Of a stretch of DNA of 41,296 nucleotides, positions 12,507 through 23,859 are shown one piece after another. Numbering within the stretch: position 1 is the first letter of the stretch; each line of letters begins with the position of its first letter. Position numbers and translations under genes: made by a program. The DNA comes from Psilocybe azurescens (lineage: Eukaryota > Basidiomycota > Agaricomycetes > Agaricales > Agrocybaceae): contig JAJIRX010000025.1 in the NCBI GenBank assembly GCA_023853785.1, positions 1 to 41,296 of the forward strand. Direction: 5' to 3'. The notes beneath the pieces are model-generated. The model saw nothing but the letters and a program-made list of their open reading frames with translations, searched no databases and was not told the origin of the DNA.

Positions 12507-15075
12507 TTAAATCTCCACCGACATCGACAGATCCGCATCCGCATCCGCAGGGGCGTCCTGTTCATCCTCAGCCACAACACCAGTTCCAGTTCCTGCGGCG
12601 GGAGCAGCTGGCGATTCAGTAGTAGCGGTACCGCCTGTGGAGTCCCCAGTCAGCCAGCTCCGTTCGACGTTCGTTCGTATATAATATTCGGGAAGAAAAG
12701 AACGAAGAACGAAAGATTCACGCACCCTTCCCATTCAGATCCAAACTGCGCGTGCCCAGCGTCACCGCGTCGTCTCCCGCCCTCCACACCCTTCTTTCCC
12801 CCCACCTCCCGCGTCCACTCCCCTCCTCCACCTCCGCGTCCGCATCCGCCTCTGCCTCCGCCTCGGGCTCAGGCTCGCCCTCAGCTTCCGCATCGCCCAT
12901 CTCCGCATCCTCCTGCTCGCCCTCCGCATCCTGCTCCTTCGCCGCCCTCCCATTCCCGTTCCCATTCGGTCGTCGCCCCCGCCCCTGCATCCGCCCCCGT
13001 CGCAGTCGCCGGCACATACACCCCCGCAGGCCCCACGATCCCGGGCACCGGCCGATTCGCGTTCAGGATCGCATGCCACTTATCCACGAGCCCCTTGGCG
13101 CGCGCGGAAGTGGTACTCGGCATCGCGGGGCGGCATCTTGTCGTCTGTCAGCGCGGCGATGTGGCGCATGACTTTGCCGATCTTTGAGAACTGGGGATGG
13201 GAGATGGATGAGTAGGTGTTTGGATAGATGGATGAGAAGAGAAGAGGAGAGAGAAGGAGATAGAGAAGAGGAGAGAAAATGTGAGTTATTACATGCATCA
13301 TATAGATGTGAGGGATGAATAAATGAAGTGAAATTGCAATAAATAGAAGAGAATGCGGAGGAAAGACGGGTGTAACTGGGATGGGTGTAGTATACGACAA
13401 CAAATCGCTCGAAAATCCAAAAATCCAAACTCTCTCTCTCTCAAAAAAAAAAAGAAAAAACGCAACGAACGAACGAACATACCTGCAACTGCTCAATCGT
13501 CATCTTATCATATGTCTCCACCGTCGTGAAAAGCTGGTCGATCTCAGCCATAGACTAAAAGGATATTCAAAATTCAAAATTAGCAACGGTCAAAGAGGCA
13601 CAAAGGAACAAAGAAACAGAGAAAGAACAGAGAAAGAAAGAACACAGTAAGAAAAGAAGGAAGAAACAAAGAAACAAAGAAAGGAGAACGCACCTCTGGT
13701 TTAGGCAGCGTCTTCGCGCTAAGGAACGTCTTTTGGAGCTTGTGCCGCCAGTCGCGGACTTTCATGGAGAGCGGATCGCCTGTCTTGTCTGGATAGAGAT
13801 AGTACATGCAAGAAAGTCAGCCCGGGATGCTTTTTAGAATCAAACATTTTAAAAAAGGAAGCAGGAAGAAAAAACACCAAAACAGAACAAAGGAGTGTGG
13901 ATGATCTGAGTCATGGGCACACATCCACATCCACACATGCCACGTAACGCGCTAAACAAAGGGAAAAAGAGAAAAGAAAGAGTACGCACTATCATCACCA
14001 TCATCGTCCTTATCGCGCTTAGCCTTCTTCGCAGGCGGCGGCGAGACCTTCTTGCTCGATCCCCCGCGCCCGCTCCGCCCTCCGCATCGTCCGCCTCTTC
14101 AACTTCAGCACCCTCCGCATCGTCCTCCGACTCGACGTGGTTCTTCGACCTCGCCCCGTTCTTCCTGCTCTTCCCGCCAGCAGAAGCGCTCTTGCCAGCA
14201 GCGGAGGCGGCTTTCTTGGGGGCGGGCTCCGCGGAGTCTTTCTTCGCTTTCGGGGCCTTCTTCGCGGTCTTCGGGGCGGCAGAGGTCGCCTCTGCCGCCT
14301 CCGACTCGCGTTTTCGCTTCTTCGTTCCCGTAGCGCCTGTGCTGGCGCCTGCCTTCCCCTTCTTCGCAGCCGCGCCAGTCCCAGTCCCAGCCGCCGCCGC
14401 ATCCTCGCCAGCAGTAGCAGCAGCAGCCGCGTCCTCGCCAGCCCCACGCTCGCTCTCGAGCTCGTCGACTTGCTCGTTCTCCTTCTCCTCGGCCTCGGCG
14501 TCCTGCTGGGCCTGCGCGGCGGCGAGGCGCTGGAGCATCCAGCTCTTCGGGTCGCGCGCGATGCGGTACCCCTCGCGCAGCTCGCCGTTGCGCTTCTTCG
14601 TCTCGTCCGCGAGGAACGCCTCGATCTCGTGCGCCTTCAGGCTCGACATGTCCTTCGCGTGGAGCCATGCGCTGTGGGGTGGAGCGGTTAGCAAGGAGAG
14701 GGGATATGGGAGGGGGTGTGTGGGAGAGGGAGAGCACTCAACTAGTCGCCGGTGGGGAAGAAGAGGACGCAGTGGAAGGTCGCCTTTTGCCCGGTGGGTG
14801 GTCGTTCTGCACGGCTGGCGGGGCGGAGGCGGGATCAACGACCTGCGACAGGACACAGAGCACACAGTCAGCATGATGATAGCACCATCGCACAGCCCAG
14901 AAAAAGTGGCAGAGCGGATCCGCGCCCCGCAGACACGCGACTCTTGACGCTCAACAACCGCAAAAAAACTTACAACGCCGGGCCATGGTGGATATCCGCG
15001 AATCTTGCCGAGGACGGGGTCGCCCGTCTCGTACTGGCGGAACTCCTTCGTAGCTTTGGTGGCTTTCTTGCTCAT
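12507..15075 (-). CDS. PWWP-domain chromatin protein with LEDGF/TFIIS-N-like region, seven exons
   Basis: The model is the complement of 14974-15075, 14743-14842, 13990-14671, 13694-13788, 13483-13554, 12726-13190 and 12507-12634, giving about 549 residues. Exon 1 starts MSKK and contains GKIRGYPPWPGV, the PWWP core; exons 2-3 complete the domain with FFPTGDY|AWLHAKD (residues about 17-95). A low-complexity Ala/Lys/Glu linker (about 110-285) is followed by a helical region (VRDWRHKLQKTF, then FSKIGKVMRHI, about 295-400) resembling the TFIIS-N/LEDGF integrase-binding fold, and by an acidic tail. Such proteins read methylated histone H3 (typically H3K36) and tether partners in the nucleus; that role is inferred from the family. 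Four frame breaks must be bridged: T4 at 14785-14788, C5 at 14061-14065, a CG run at 13098-13107 and a C run near 12980. All are short runs, and the paralogous fragment at 8170-8500 independently supports the corrected frame. Three donors are GTGCGT; introns of 201 and 292 bp are unusually long. Confidence 0.8.
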
Positions 15076-16049
15076 TTGTGTGTTGAGGAGGGAGGGAGGA
15101 AAGTGAAAAGAAAAGGGAAACAAGGGGGAGGGAAGAATGTTTGTATGTAACCTGGCTGGGCGTAAGGGACGGGAAACAGTTTGCACGACACCCAAACTCA
15201 TCTTCGGCTACTCCCGATCAGGTGATCAACTCGCCTCTCTCACGGGGCCCGTGCGTCTTCATTTACTTTACCGTTCGGAGGTTGCAAGAGTGCTTGGAGA
15301 AAACCATATTATCCAAACCTCGGGAAAGCTAAAGTGCTTGGCTTCAAGAAATAAAGTCACGTTGAAAAATAAATGCTGTTTGTTAGTCTCTCTAGTGTGT
15401 CCCTCGATTGGACCTTTAAAAATTGCCTCGCCAAATCTGCAGGTCTCCACAAGATTCGAGAAAATGGGGTAAACTTGACCTCTTAATCAATATTTTTTCT
15501 TCTCTGAAGAAACTTGAGAGCGCTCATAATATAGTTCAAGCACGCTTGAGGGCACCTAGAATATTACGCATGTGTAAGCTAGTCATGCCAGTCCGACAAG
15601 CCGTAACCGTTACACCAAAATGGCGCTATAAATACACTCTGGCATCTAGTTGCTCGGACTGTATATGAAGTGGTGAGCCGCCAGGCTTACAGCATGTTGT
15701 CCTTCGAGTGCGATTTCTAGCTTGTAAGAATTGACATTCCCTGAAATTTGACAGTTCTTTTTTGCCAATTCACCCAGAAATTTTGAGAAAAATTGCTCAG
15801 CACATCAACCGGCCAGGTCTAATCCCCGCAACACCTGTCTCCTCATCTGAAAGTCCTTTGTGTCTACTGGTGTGTATTGGATACATATTAAATACATGAT
15901 GATAATCTCAAAGTCCTCCGTAAATATTTCAGCCATTCAAGATAAATAGAAGGCAGCGAAAAACGAGATCTAAAACCGATGTGCTCACCCCTGCGCCTGC
16001 AGAGGTATTTGAAAAGTAGAGTCATGCCTTCCTGTACGGATGAGATGAA
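15076..16049. other. Intergenic region upstream of the PWWP gene
   Basis: The first 100 bp carry a pyrimidine-rich minus strand (CCCTCCCTCC type) directly upstream of the PWWP start, typical of fungal housekeeping promoters. No gene is supported beyond that. Confidence 0.4.
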
Positions 16050-17760
16050 GAAAACTTGGTTCATGTTCTCAGCCAGAGAAGATATGGTATGCCACAGATA
16101 TAGTGAAAGGAGGCTAACAGTTTACAATGTGACGATGTTTTCCCAGAGCCTGTCCGAAGAGAAGTACTTGTATATCCATGTAAGCTATGCAATGTAAAGA
16201 GATATTTTGAGTACTGTACATAAGGACCTGAATATCCAGACACGTGTATAAACATCCGCATTGTATGCCGAAAGCAATGCCCTCACCGTAGATAGACTGA
16301 TAGTCGCAAGCGATTGAAGGCCCTCCGTGCTCCTAAACCAGCCCTATCGTCTCTCCTGAGGATAATTGCCCCTAGCCATACAACCAACTAGACTCTGAAA
16401 GATTAAAGCAGGTTGGTCGACATCTGCCAGTCTAAAAATAGATCGCCACTGCACAAGGTGTCATTCAGTCCGAGAGACCGTTACGACCTCTTAATCACCT
16501 CATCCCCCATCATCATCATCATCAACATCATTGGAACGGTGCAACTGCTGTCTACTACCGGCAGCCGGCCCCCGGCCCCCGTACAGTACCCCAACCACGA
16601 GAAGCAAATGCACCGACCGACCTGCGCTGGTCACTGGTGCGCAGTCGTCCTCCTTGACTGATTGATTGAAGCGAGCCCGCACGCACGCACTCGCTATGGG
16701 CCGCCTGAGAGTGGATTATCTGTCGCTGCATTAGACCCATGGGCTGCAAGCAACATACGGATACGACGACTAACACACCGTTTGTTTATCACGACAGTCT
16801 TGCTATGCGAGTCATAGTAGTTTGAACTACGTCGGATTCCCAGAACGCACACGCATACCGCTATCACGACGAGTATAGACGCTCCACAAGTCGGTGAAGC
16901 TGTAGGGATTAATTAATGGACATGTTGCATATCCCGCTGTCCGGTCCTAAACCAATTCGCGACGAGTCAATAACTAGTGCATGAGTATATGGACATCAAC
17001 ACCCACCTTCATCCACCAAAAACCGTCAGGGATGCCTGATGCATGATATGATGATTCGGAACAAGGATATCGAACATTCACCTTTAGCTTCTATTCATGA
17101 GTGAGCAGTTGGAAACAAGAACGAGAATGGGAGGCGAATCGTGATCATGATGAGAATGACAGGATCACCTCAACACACGCAGAGCTGCTGGGAGGTAAAA
17201 TCTTGCCATGTATGGCCTAAGAGTAGCTAGGATAGCACTCTCGCCGAGTCCGTCACTGCACAACTGGCGTCAGCACATCGCATCGAGACGAGGTATAAAG
17301 GACCCCACCGATGACATAGTTTCTGTACCGACAGGATCAAGAAATCTTCGCTCGCAGTACATGTGCTTAGGGAAGAGATGGTGCACCACATCTTCCATAT
17401 GGAGGTCGACGACTTGCAATACGATGATAATATTTCTAGAGAAGAGACGCTCCAGTGCTGTAAAAACCTAAATATTCGGATGCATGAATGAACATCATTA
17501 CCGTGTACCGAGCAAGCTGCTATATCACTGACTCACAGTAACAGTCAGATAACAAGCGCTGGCATCTTGGAGTTCGCAAAGGTTCTCCATGCTCCCGTGC
17601 CAGGGAATTGTCTCTCCTGAGGATGATCTCCCCAACCTTCGAACCAACAGCGCGCTGAGAACGTAAAAAAGGCTGCAAATGTCACCACTCTTCAAATCTG
17701 CACGTTGAGGAAAGTGATGAGCCCAACGTCTCACTTGACGAGACAACAAGGACAGACGTA
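16050..17760 (-). pseudogene. Diverged tandem duplication of a minus-strand gene fragment
   Basis: Two stretches about 1.3 kb apart are alignable on the minus strand: about 16070-16165 with 17365-17445, and about 16310-16400 with 17590-17665, the second pair sharing CCTCAGGAGAGAC. Copy B keeps a clean open frame at 17270-17461 containing LQVVDLHMEDVVHHLFPKH, whereas copy A is interrupted. I do not recognise the protein. The most economical reading is a tandemly duplicated gene in which at least one copy has decayed. Confidence 0.4.
17270..17461 (-). CDS. Open coding-like exon of unknown function (copy B)
   Basis: The minus strand is open for 64 codons, with a composition that looks coding (VVDLHMEDVVHHLFPKHMY, then DPVGTETMSSVGSF). 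A possible acceptor TTTTTACAG lies just upstream at about 17465. No start codon or full gene model could be built, and no family was recognised. A diverged copy lies near 16070-16165. It may be one exon of a pseudogene. Confidence 0.3.
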   Translation of the reverse strand, partial: TALERLFSRNIIIVLQVVDLHMEDVVHHLFPKHMYCERRFLDPVGTETMSSVGSFIPRLDAMC

Positions 17761-18074
17761 CCGCAGAAGCCGTGCTAAGGCAGTACGAGTAACAGATTTG
17801 AAATCCCGCAAAATTGGCCCGGCGTCGAACTTGACCACGCCAAGCTTGCTTCGCTGCTAATGGCTATCAAAAATGGCAAGATATCCTCTGGAACAAATCG
17901 TTATTTATGGAAGTGGATGGTGTGGAAAGCGACGCCCACAAGTCTAAAAATAGATCAGTATCATGGAAAGCCGACGAGATCAGACATATTTTGGTTACCT
18001 CTGCTCTTTGCCATCCCTTTCATAAAATTCAGGCTGTCATTATGTTTGGTTTAGAAAGATAGGATCCAAGCTAG

Positions 18075-18340
18075 CTAAGAGATACGCCGACCCAAGTCAC
18101 TACACAGTGAGGGGTCTGCGAAGTCATACACAGCGAAGTTTCCAGTCGTCCGGCTGAGACAGGATTGCCTTGCACTTAGCAGACTAATACAGTGTTCTAT
18201 GGCTTCTGAAGCGGTATGAGATCCATTTCTCTTCGAAATGACATATAATGGATAACATACCATCCATTGCACGAGAAAGTGCGCAGGCGATTCACGGTAA
18301 CTGTCGCGTCGGCAGTGTCGCATGCCCCACGCAGTTCCCA
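18075..18340 (-). other. Coding-like segments around a plausible intron
   Basis: On the minus strand, an open stretch ending LSRAMD joins in phase to EAIEHCISLLSARQ across a possible 55-bp intron at 18206-18260 (GTATGT donor, TTCAG acceptor). The downstream part stays open to 18075. No family was recognised, and the upstream frame is broken by a TGA. Probably a remnant of a multi-exon gene. Confidence 0.3.
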
Positions 18341-18730
18341 TTTGTCGACGCAATAAGTACAGAGACTGATATAGCACACCAGGGAGCGGCTATTGGTATG
18401 AATTGACATGTGGCATGTCTCGTCGTACAGAGCTGAGGCAGATCAATGAAGAATGGGTCACCCGTGAACGAACACATAACAGGCAAGCTCACCTTATTTT
18501 CAGCGTCCTACTGAGATACTGCGAGCAATAGAGAAGCTAGTGAGCTGTCCCAACCCTCTTCTGATCCTTTGTGAGCCCTTGATCAGACGACGAAGAGTGG
18601 AAGTGGCTACAAAGAAAGAGAAAGGATGTGAACAAGCCCCACAAAAGCACAGTCGAAAGGTGAAAAAAAAACGTTTTCACGGCGAGGACTCAGGACAAGT
18701 AAAGCGACCAAACGCTAGGTCAACACGCAC

Positions 18731-19475
18731 CTTGATACCATTCATTCGTTTGGAAAAGGCAGCTATATCGAGATCCTCGCCTCGCACTCCGCTCCCACAC
18801 GGCCATCCCATGAACGCAGTCTTGAGAATGGAATCGTACTTGAATACGATCGCCTCGCCTCATGCGCCTGATTATCAGAAGTGAGACCACAAATAGCCTA
18901 CGAGAAATAACAGACATGCTCCGTAGACCCATCAGTTACATCCACTCACCAGGAATTTTCCCTGCGAGAAAGGTCTGGTCCAACATATATGTCGCCACTT
19001 GCCAGCCTTCTCAAAATGCCATGGAAGGTCGACGTGTCTAAAGATCGCCCCAACAGAAGCCCTTTCCGTAGACCCTAAGAATACTGAATCTCGACAAAAG
19101 CCTGCAGCATTTCCTTCGTCTCAGCTCGCCGCGGGTCTGCTTGTAGACACGCTTCTAGTAGAAATAAGATAACACGTGTACTGCAGTGAGCTTGGCCAGG
19201 ACATACGCCCCATAGATGAGAAATCATACCTCTGTAGATGAGAACACGGCCTGTCTCGAGACCTGGGAATTCTAGCGGCCGTCGTTGTGGTGCGATAAAA
19301 AGCCTCATGGGGAGCCCAGAAGCTCTCTTTTCGACGATCATTGTAACTCGGGAGCGAGAGCACAGAAAGGGCGATGCAACCGGAGGACCGTTCATTTTAG
19401 GTTTTTCCTTATTTCAATAAGCAACATATTCAACTATCAGCTTACGCATCGCTTATCTCGGACATTTCGACAGAA
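18731..19475 (-). pseudogene. Fragmentary multi-exon gene of unknown function
   Basis: Several minus-strand segments look coding but do not join into one frame. They are about 19200-19363 (NDRRKESFWAPHEAFYRT), 18950-19070 (FRHVDLPWHFEKAGKWRHI, ending at a GTGAGT donor at 18949) and 18731-18859 (FKYDSILKTAFMGWP, then GEDLDIAAFSKRMNGIK, ending at a GTGCGT donor at 18730). A possible start ATG with an early GTAAGC donor lies near 19465. The shared strand and spacing suggest one gene with short introns. In-frame stops between segments mean either decay or base-level errors. The family is not recognised. Confidence 0.4.
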
Positions 19476-19489
19476 AAAGCCCTACTGAA

Positions 19490-22400
19490 CCAGAGAAACT
19501 TGTTTCCAATCACAATTCATAAACAACGCTGACGTGTTCGGTATTTCACCCAATTCTGCGCTCAGGCCGCCGCAGGTTCACATAAATATGTACATAAGTA
19601 ATATAACCCGATGAATATATTGCCCTAGACTTTTAATTACATTTAGTACTTAAGAGCCGAAACGAATACTGTGCGTCTGACTAGAATACAAAACTCGTTG
19701 GATGGGTCGTGGCTGAATGGAAACATGATAACATCAATACAGGTTATCCTTTATGCACAAAAGTTCAACCGAAGGTCGGCACAAGCTTCTCGTGTGGTAT
19801 GGGGGTACCGTCTTTTCGGCGTAAAAGTACCTAAAGCGGCTTGCTATCTATGCTTCGTGGTCTCAGCCTGTGGTTATCTCCCTTACTCTTTACAAATTTT
19901 TGAAAGACGAGATCTTTACTGCCACTGGTTACCCCATCAAGTAAGACTCCCATTTCCCCTGCAGGAAGGGAAAAAATGGGGAAAACCCTCCCAAGACAAC
20001 ATCCTGTCGCGCTGGTGTTACTCAACAGTCCAGCTACTGCATTACGGTCTGTATCCCTGACCTAAAAATGACAAGAAAAGGCCTAGGACTGCGGGTGGAT
20101 TATTGAATTGCCATCTTACCCCTTCGGCTGTTTTAATTTTTGACATGACGCGGAAATGAAAGAAGTGGCATACAAAGGCCGTACCTTACATAGTAATTTT
20201 CGGGAGCGGCTGCTGTACGTACATACTGGCCTTCAAATTGCCCCTCTCACTTTCTCTGATAACTTAGTGACATACCAATTCAATGCACAACTTTCATGAA
20301 TTATCACTGTCGCGAAGTGGTTGTTATCGGTATCTTCCGAGACAAGGCACGGGAGATTTCATAGACCTTAATCGACGCTGGAAAAATATGTAACAGCCCT
20401 TTTAGCAACCTGATAAATACCCACTCCAATTCTTCTATTCTCAACCGGCGGAAAGCCCATGTCTGGACCACTTCTTGGCAATTCTATTAATTCTATTTTT
20501 AGCCACTCCCCTTTACCGCACGCCTGAAGGCTGGCAGCGTCATCAGCAAGACACGTTCCTCCATTGTGGTTGTCCGAGTATGAGGACGACCCTTCTGCCG
20601 CACTCGGCTTCAAGATCGTGTACGACAATGACCAAATTTAGACTACAAGCTTAGCGCCAACCCAGCGTCCACGCTCGTCCACGGTCACGTCGGCTAAATA
20701 AAAAGGCAAAGACGACATGCCAGCATCCTGCGAATGGAGTTAAATACCTCATTATACGACAAGATCCCCCAGAAAATAACGTGTTAAACGCGTGGTGTGT
20801 TCACTTGAGACTCCGTTTCGTTCTCTTCCTTTTCCAGTCCACCGATTTATGAGTCCGGTTGGCTTCTTGTCTTAATCCGCACATCTTGCTGTTTAGTACT
20901 GCCTGAAGAGACCGTCCGAGACTTAGCTGGTGCCATGGAGGATGTTTGCGAGGGTACTCATTATCCCGGGAATTAATCGACGTGGTTCGTAGCCTGACTG
21001 CAGGCTGCAGATATTGTGCACTGCATTGTACTCGAGTTTGGTACTTATCGATGCGCTCAGACAGCATGCTCATACTCACCAGTCGCTGTTTAAAATTCCA
21101 GGACATATTGACTTCACGCCTCTGGTGCCGTTATCAGTAGGCCATCCCCTACTTGTTTAGACTGATAATAATAACATACGTTTATCTTTTAAAGTTTCAC
21201 ATTGAATGCTCCCCCTGTTCAAAAGAAGCTGATTTATGAAGTCATTCACGTGAAGAGTGCCATATAATACACAGTATATACTAAATCTAACTGGAAAATG
21301 AGGCTAATTCTTGTGTAACGGACCTACTTCACATTCGCGAAAATCTTACCAAGACGATCATGCAACGATTATGAGAGACAAATCCTTCCAAAATATCCAG
21401 CCTTACTAAACTCCGACCCGATCCATTTTAAGGGGCAAGATGTGGCTACTAGTCATTGGTGATCCTCAAGAGTCAGCATTTCCCGAAGCCGACGTCCGGA
21501 AGGTGGCCATGGAGAGTAATGTGCATCACATAAACCCGTCTGATAGCTCCTATGTTCGTCCCTCGACCTAGAAATAGTAAACATCTCATGTACATATATA
21601 TACATAGAGTGCACAGGTCTGAGAGCCATAGAGAGCCTATCCCACCCGGAGACAGTGGAAATTTGATCGTCTGACTCCGGGGTCCGGCATCCAAACGCAT
21701 CTTTTTCGGTGTTTGTAGTCATCGATCATCCTTTCATTGATTTATACTATGTCGCGGAAGCTGATTTGGAGCGACAAGGACCTGCGTCTTGATAGCTGCC
21801 TGATACTCCGGTTCAATATGAGCGTGCTTTCCTCGAGGTGTTGACCAAAGGAGTGCTGGTATTCATAATATCATGGTTTGATGCACTCAAAAGCAGGATA
21901 ATGCTGGGGAGAAGAGGAGTCATGAGGTGGGTGATATTCTCACTTAAGGGTCCTCTCAGACCAGGTATAAACATATGAGCAAACCTGACTTCTTTAGGTA
22001 CCTACAGCCCGTTGAGAACAAGTAACTTAGTAAGGAGCTGTCTGGAACTATGCACGATCATGATCCTGCTTCGCCACGTTCACTCGCCTCCACATCGGTT
22101 TCAGCTTTCATCTTGATTGTGGATTTTGTACTGTATCTCCGTATGGAGTTAAATGAAATACGCATGCCCTGACGCCTGCTGACGCCAACCTGTGCTTGAA
22201 CAGTCGTGATGATTCCAACATTGTCGTTCCGCTCAGTTTTTGGATAGGCCTAGATTTGGCGGGTGCCGATTTCATTCAAAATGGCTGATGAAACCTGCCC
22301 ATAGCTTATTCTTTGATCCTTCTTTCATAAAGAAATCATCCCATCCTTTTCCAAACGTCTTAATCTCTTGAGCGCGTGCCATCTCAAGCTGCCGGATTCA

Positions 22401-22500
22401 TATTTAAGCATTGTCGGATCTTCGTCGTCTTCTAACCTTCTTTATTTTCGCTCACACCAATCGAGCTCAACTCCGTCGAAAACGTACTCAATACACAATA
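19490..22500. other. Long region without a supported gene
   Basis: Two minus-strand open frames are the only candidates: 20368-20628 (87 codons, no ATG, contains GKGEWLKIELIELP) and 21453-21722 (89 codons from an ATG, beginning MTTNTEKDAFGC). Neither has recognisable homology or supported splice sites, so I do not call them genes. No repeat structure was noticed. The last 100 bp should contain the promoter of the plus-strand gene at 22501. Confidence 0.4.
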
Positions 22501-23319
22501 ATGGCTACTCGCTACGGACTACCTTTTTCCTTGAGGACAAAACAGGCCGTCTCGATGGTTCTGAATTCGTCGATCTGCACGACCGCATGCGTCTCGTCTA
22601 CAGGCGCAAATCTCGCGATGCGACGCGTATCGTGTATGAGATATTCGATATTACGCTGGGAACGTACGAGGCCTTTCATGTCCCTGTCGTAACATTATGC
22701 TTTGGTGCGGATAACTCGTTGGGCAGTGTGTGCTATGCCCCAGGGGTGGGTGCGATAGGAGGCACTCGGGGAGGGGGAGGAAAGTGGATGCAGATGGCGA
22801 AGTATTTGTCGCAGGTCAATATTTTTGCTGGGTGGGTGTTTTCTTTGCGTTCCTGAGACTTCATGTATCATGCATCATGACGTAGTATGCGATGGTGTTG
22901 ATCTTATTTATTTGATATCACCATATTAGATCAAAGCTCAGGAGATTTTTTTGCGTCGGACGGGAATGAATATAGATGGGGATATAAACTAGCAGAAGGC
23001 AACGAATGGACGGTGAGACTACATAACCATCTTACGTATTAATATCTAATGTGGTTATTGGTAAAATCCAGTGCACCAATAGCAGTGGTACAATCGTCTC
23101 CCATTACAATCTCAAAAGCCCAGGAGAGCCGCCCTATTATGGATCCTCCGGATGTATGCTCACTGTAGAGGAAGATTATGGACACCTGGCCTGTGGTTCG
23201 TTGACCGATTCTATTTCTGTATGGCAATGCTGATAGATTATTGTATGGTTCATTTGAAAACAGAGATGCTGGCGACTGTCATGATCATGCGCCATATCGT
23301 CGCCCATGATCTGTCATGA
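22501..23319 (+). CDS. DUF6593-like small protein, four exons
   Basis: The model is 22501-22831, 22930-23012, 23072-23195 and 23264-23319, with introns of 98, 59 and 68 bp, giving about 197 residues. The start has an ideal context (A at -3, G at +4). Exon 2 reads GSKLRRFFASDGNEYRW across its splice, matching the DGxxYxW signature I associate with the DUF6593 family, a beta-rich protein family expanded in Agaricomycetes with no known biochemical role. Exon 3 contains SGTIVSHYNLKSP and exon 4 ends in MLATVMIMRHI, again in family style. Two homopolymers must be adjusted by one base for a continuous frame: T5 at 22524-22528 should be six, and T7 at 22946-22952 should be six. The two changes cancel, which makes error more likely than decay. 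The family name is from memory, so confidence in it is moderate. Confidence 0.6.
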
Positions 23320-23361
23320 TGAAATGGTGATTTATAACATTATATTCTCTTTATCCTGCAG

Positions 23362-23429
23362 CTGAGGGTTCTTTCTCCAAGAAGTTCACCGTGTTGCTTA
23401 TTGTCGTTCTAGCTGTCGTTTTGGCTTAA
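23362..23429 (+). other. Possible alternative last exon encoding a tail anchor
   Basis: After a good acceptor (TCCTGCAG at 23354-23361), a frame reads EGSFSKKFTV followed by a run of Leu/Val/Ala/Ile and a stop at 23427-23429. This is a short hydrophobic segment behind two lysines, as in tail-anchored membrane proteins. It has no obvious donor that avoids the stop at 23317, so it may be coincidence or 3' UTR. Confidence 0.25.
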
Positions 23430-23859
23430 TATTTACTACGTCGAGGACCGGCGTCCCTAACTCATTCTATCTTTAATTATTTTTCACAATGATCAACTAA
23501 TAAATACATGCCAGCAATACTGATTCCTTATGGTGATCGGTGGTAAAGACTCTGAGTGCCTTTTATCACTAAACCGTTCATCCGGTCAGAGTCTGTCAGA
23601 GTGGTTGAAATAGCGAATAAGCTTGAGGTGATTGAAATATCAATAATCAAATGAATCTATGACGATGCATTGGACGGACGACGTGTTGATTAGATTAGGT
23701 TAGGTTAAATCCATTGATTCATTGCACGCGACGTCGGGTCTCGCTTCGCCACATTCAGGCTCGTCCAGACAGACACACTTCTTTCAACTCCCTTATAATG
23801 TTGATCATAAGATTGGTCGGAATATATAAAAATTTGATTTTGAGAAAACAATTGAAGAA

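Noticed and set aside
13913..14947. Long plus-strand alanine/serine-rich open frame of 344 codons
   Set aside because: It is antisense to the PWWP gene exons; the GC-rich, repetitive coding sequence keeps the opposite strand open, and no motif is recognisable.
23690..23708. TTAGGTTAGGTT, a telomere-like stretch
   Set aside because: Only two imperfect units, not TTAGGG, inside ordinary sequence.
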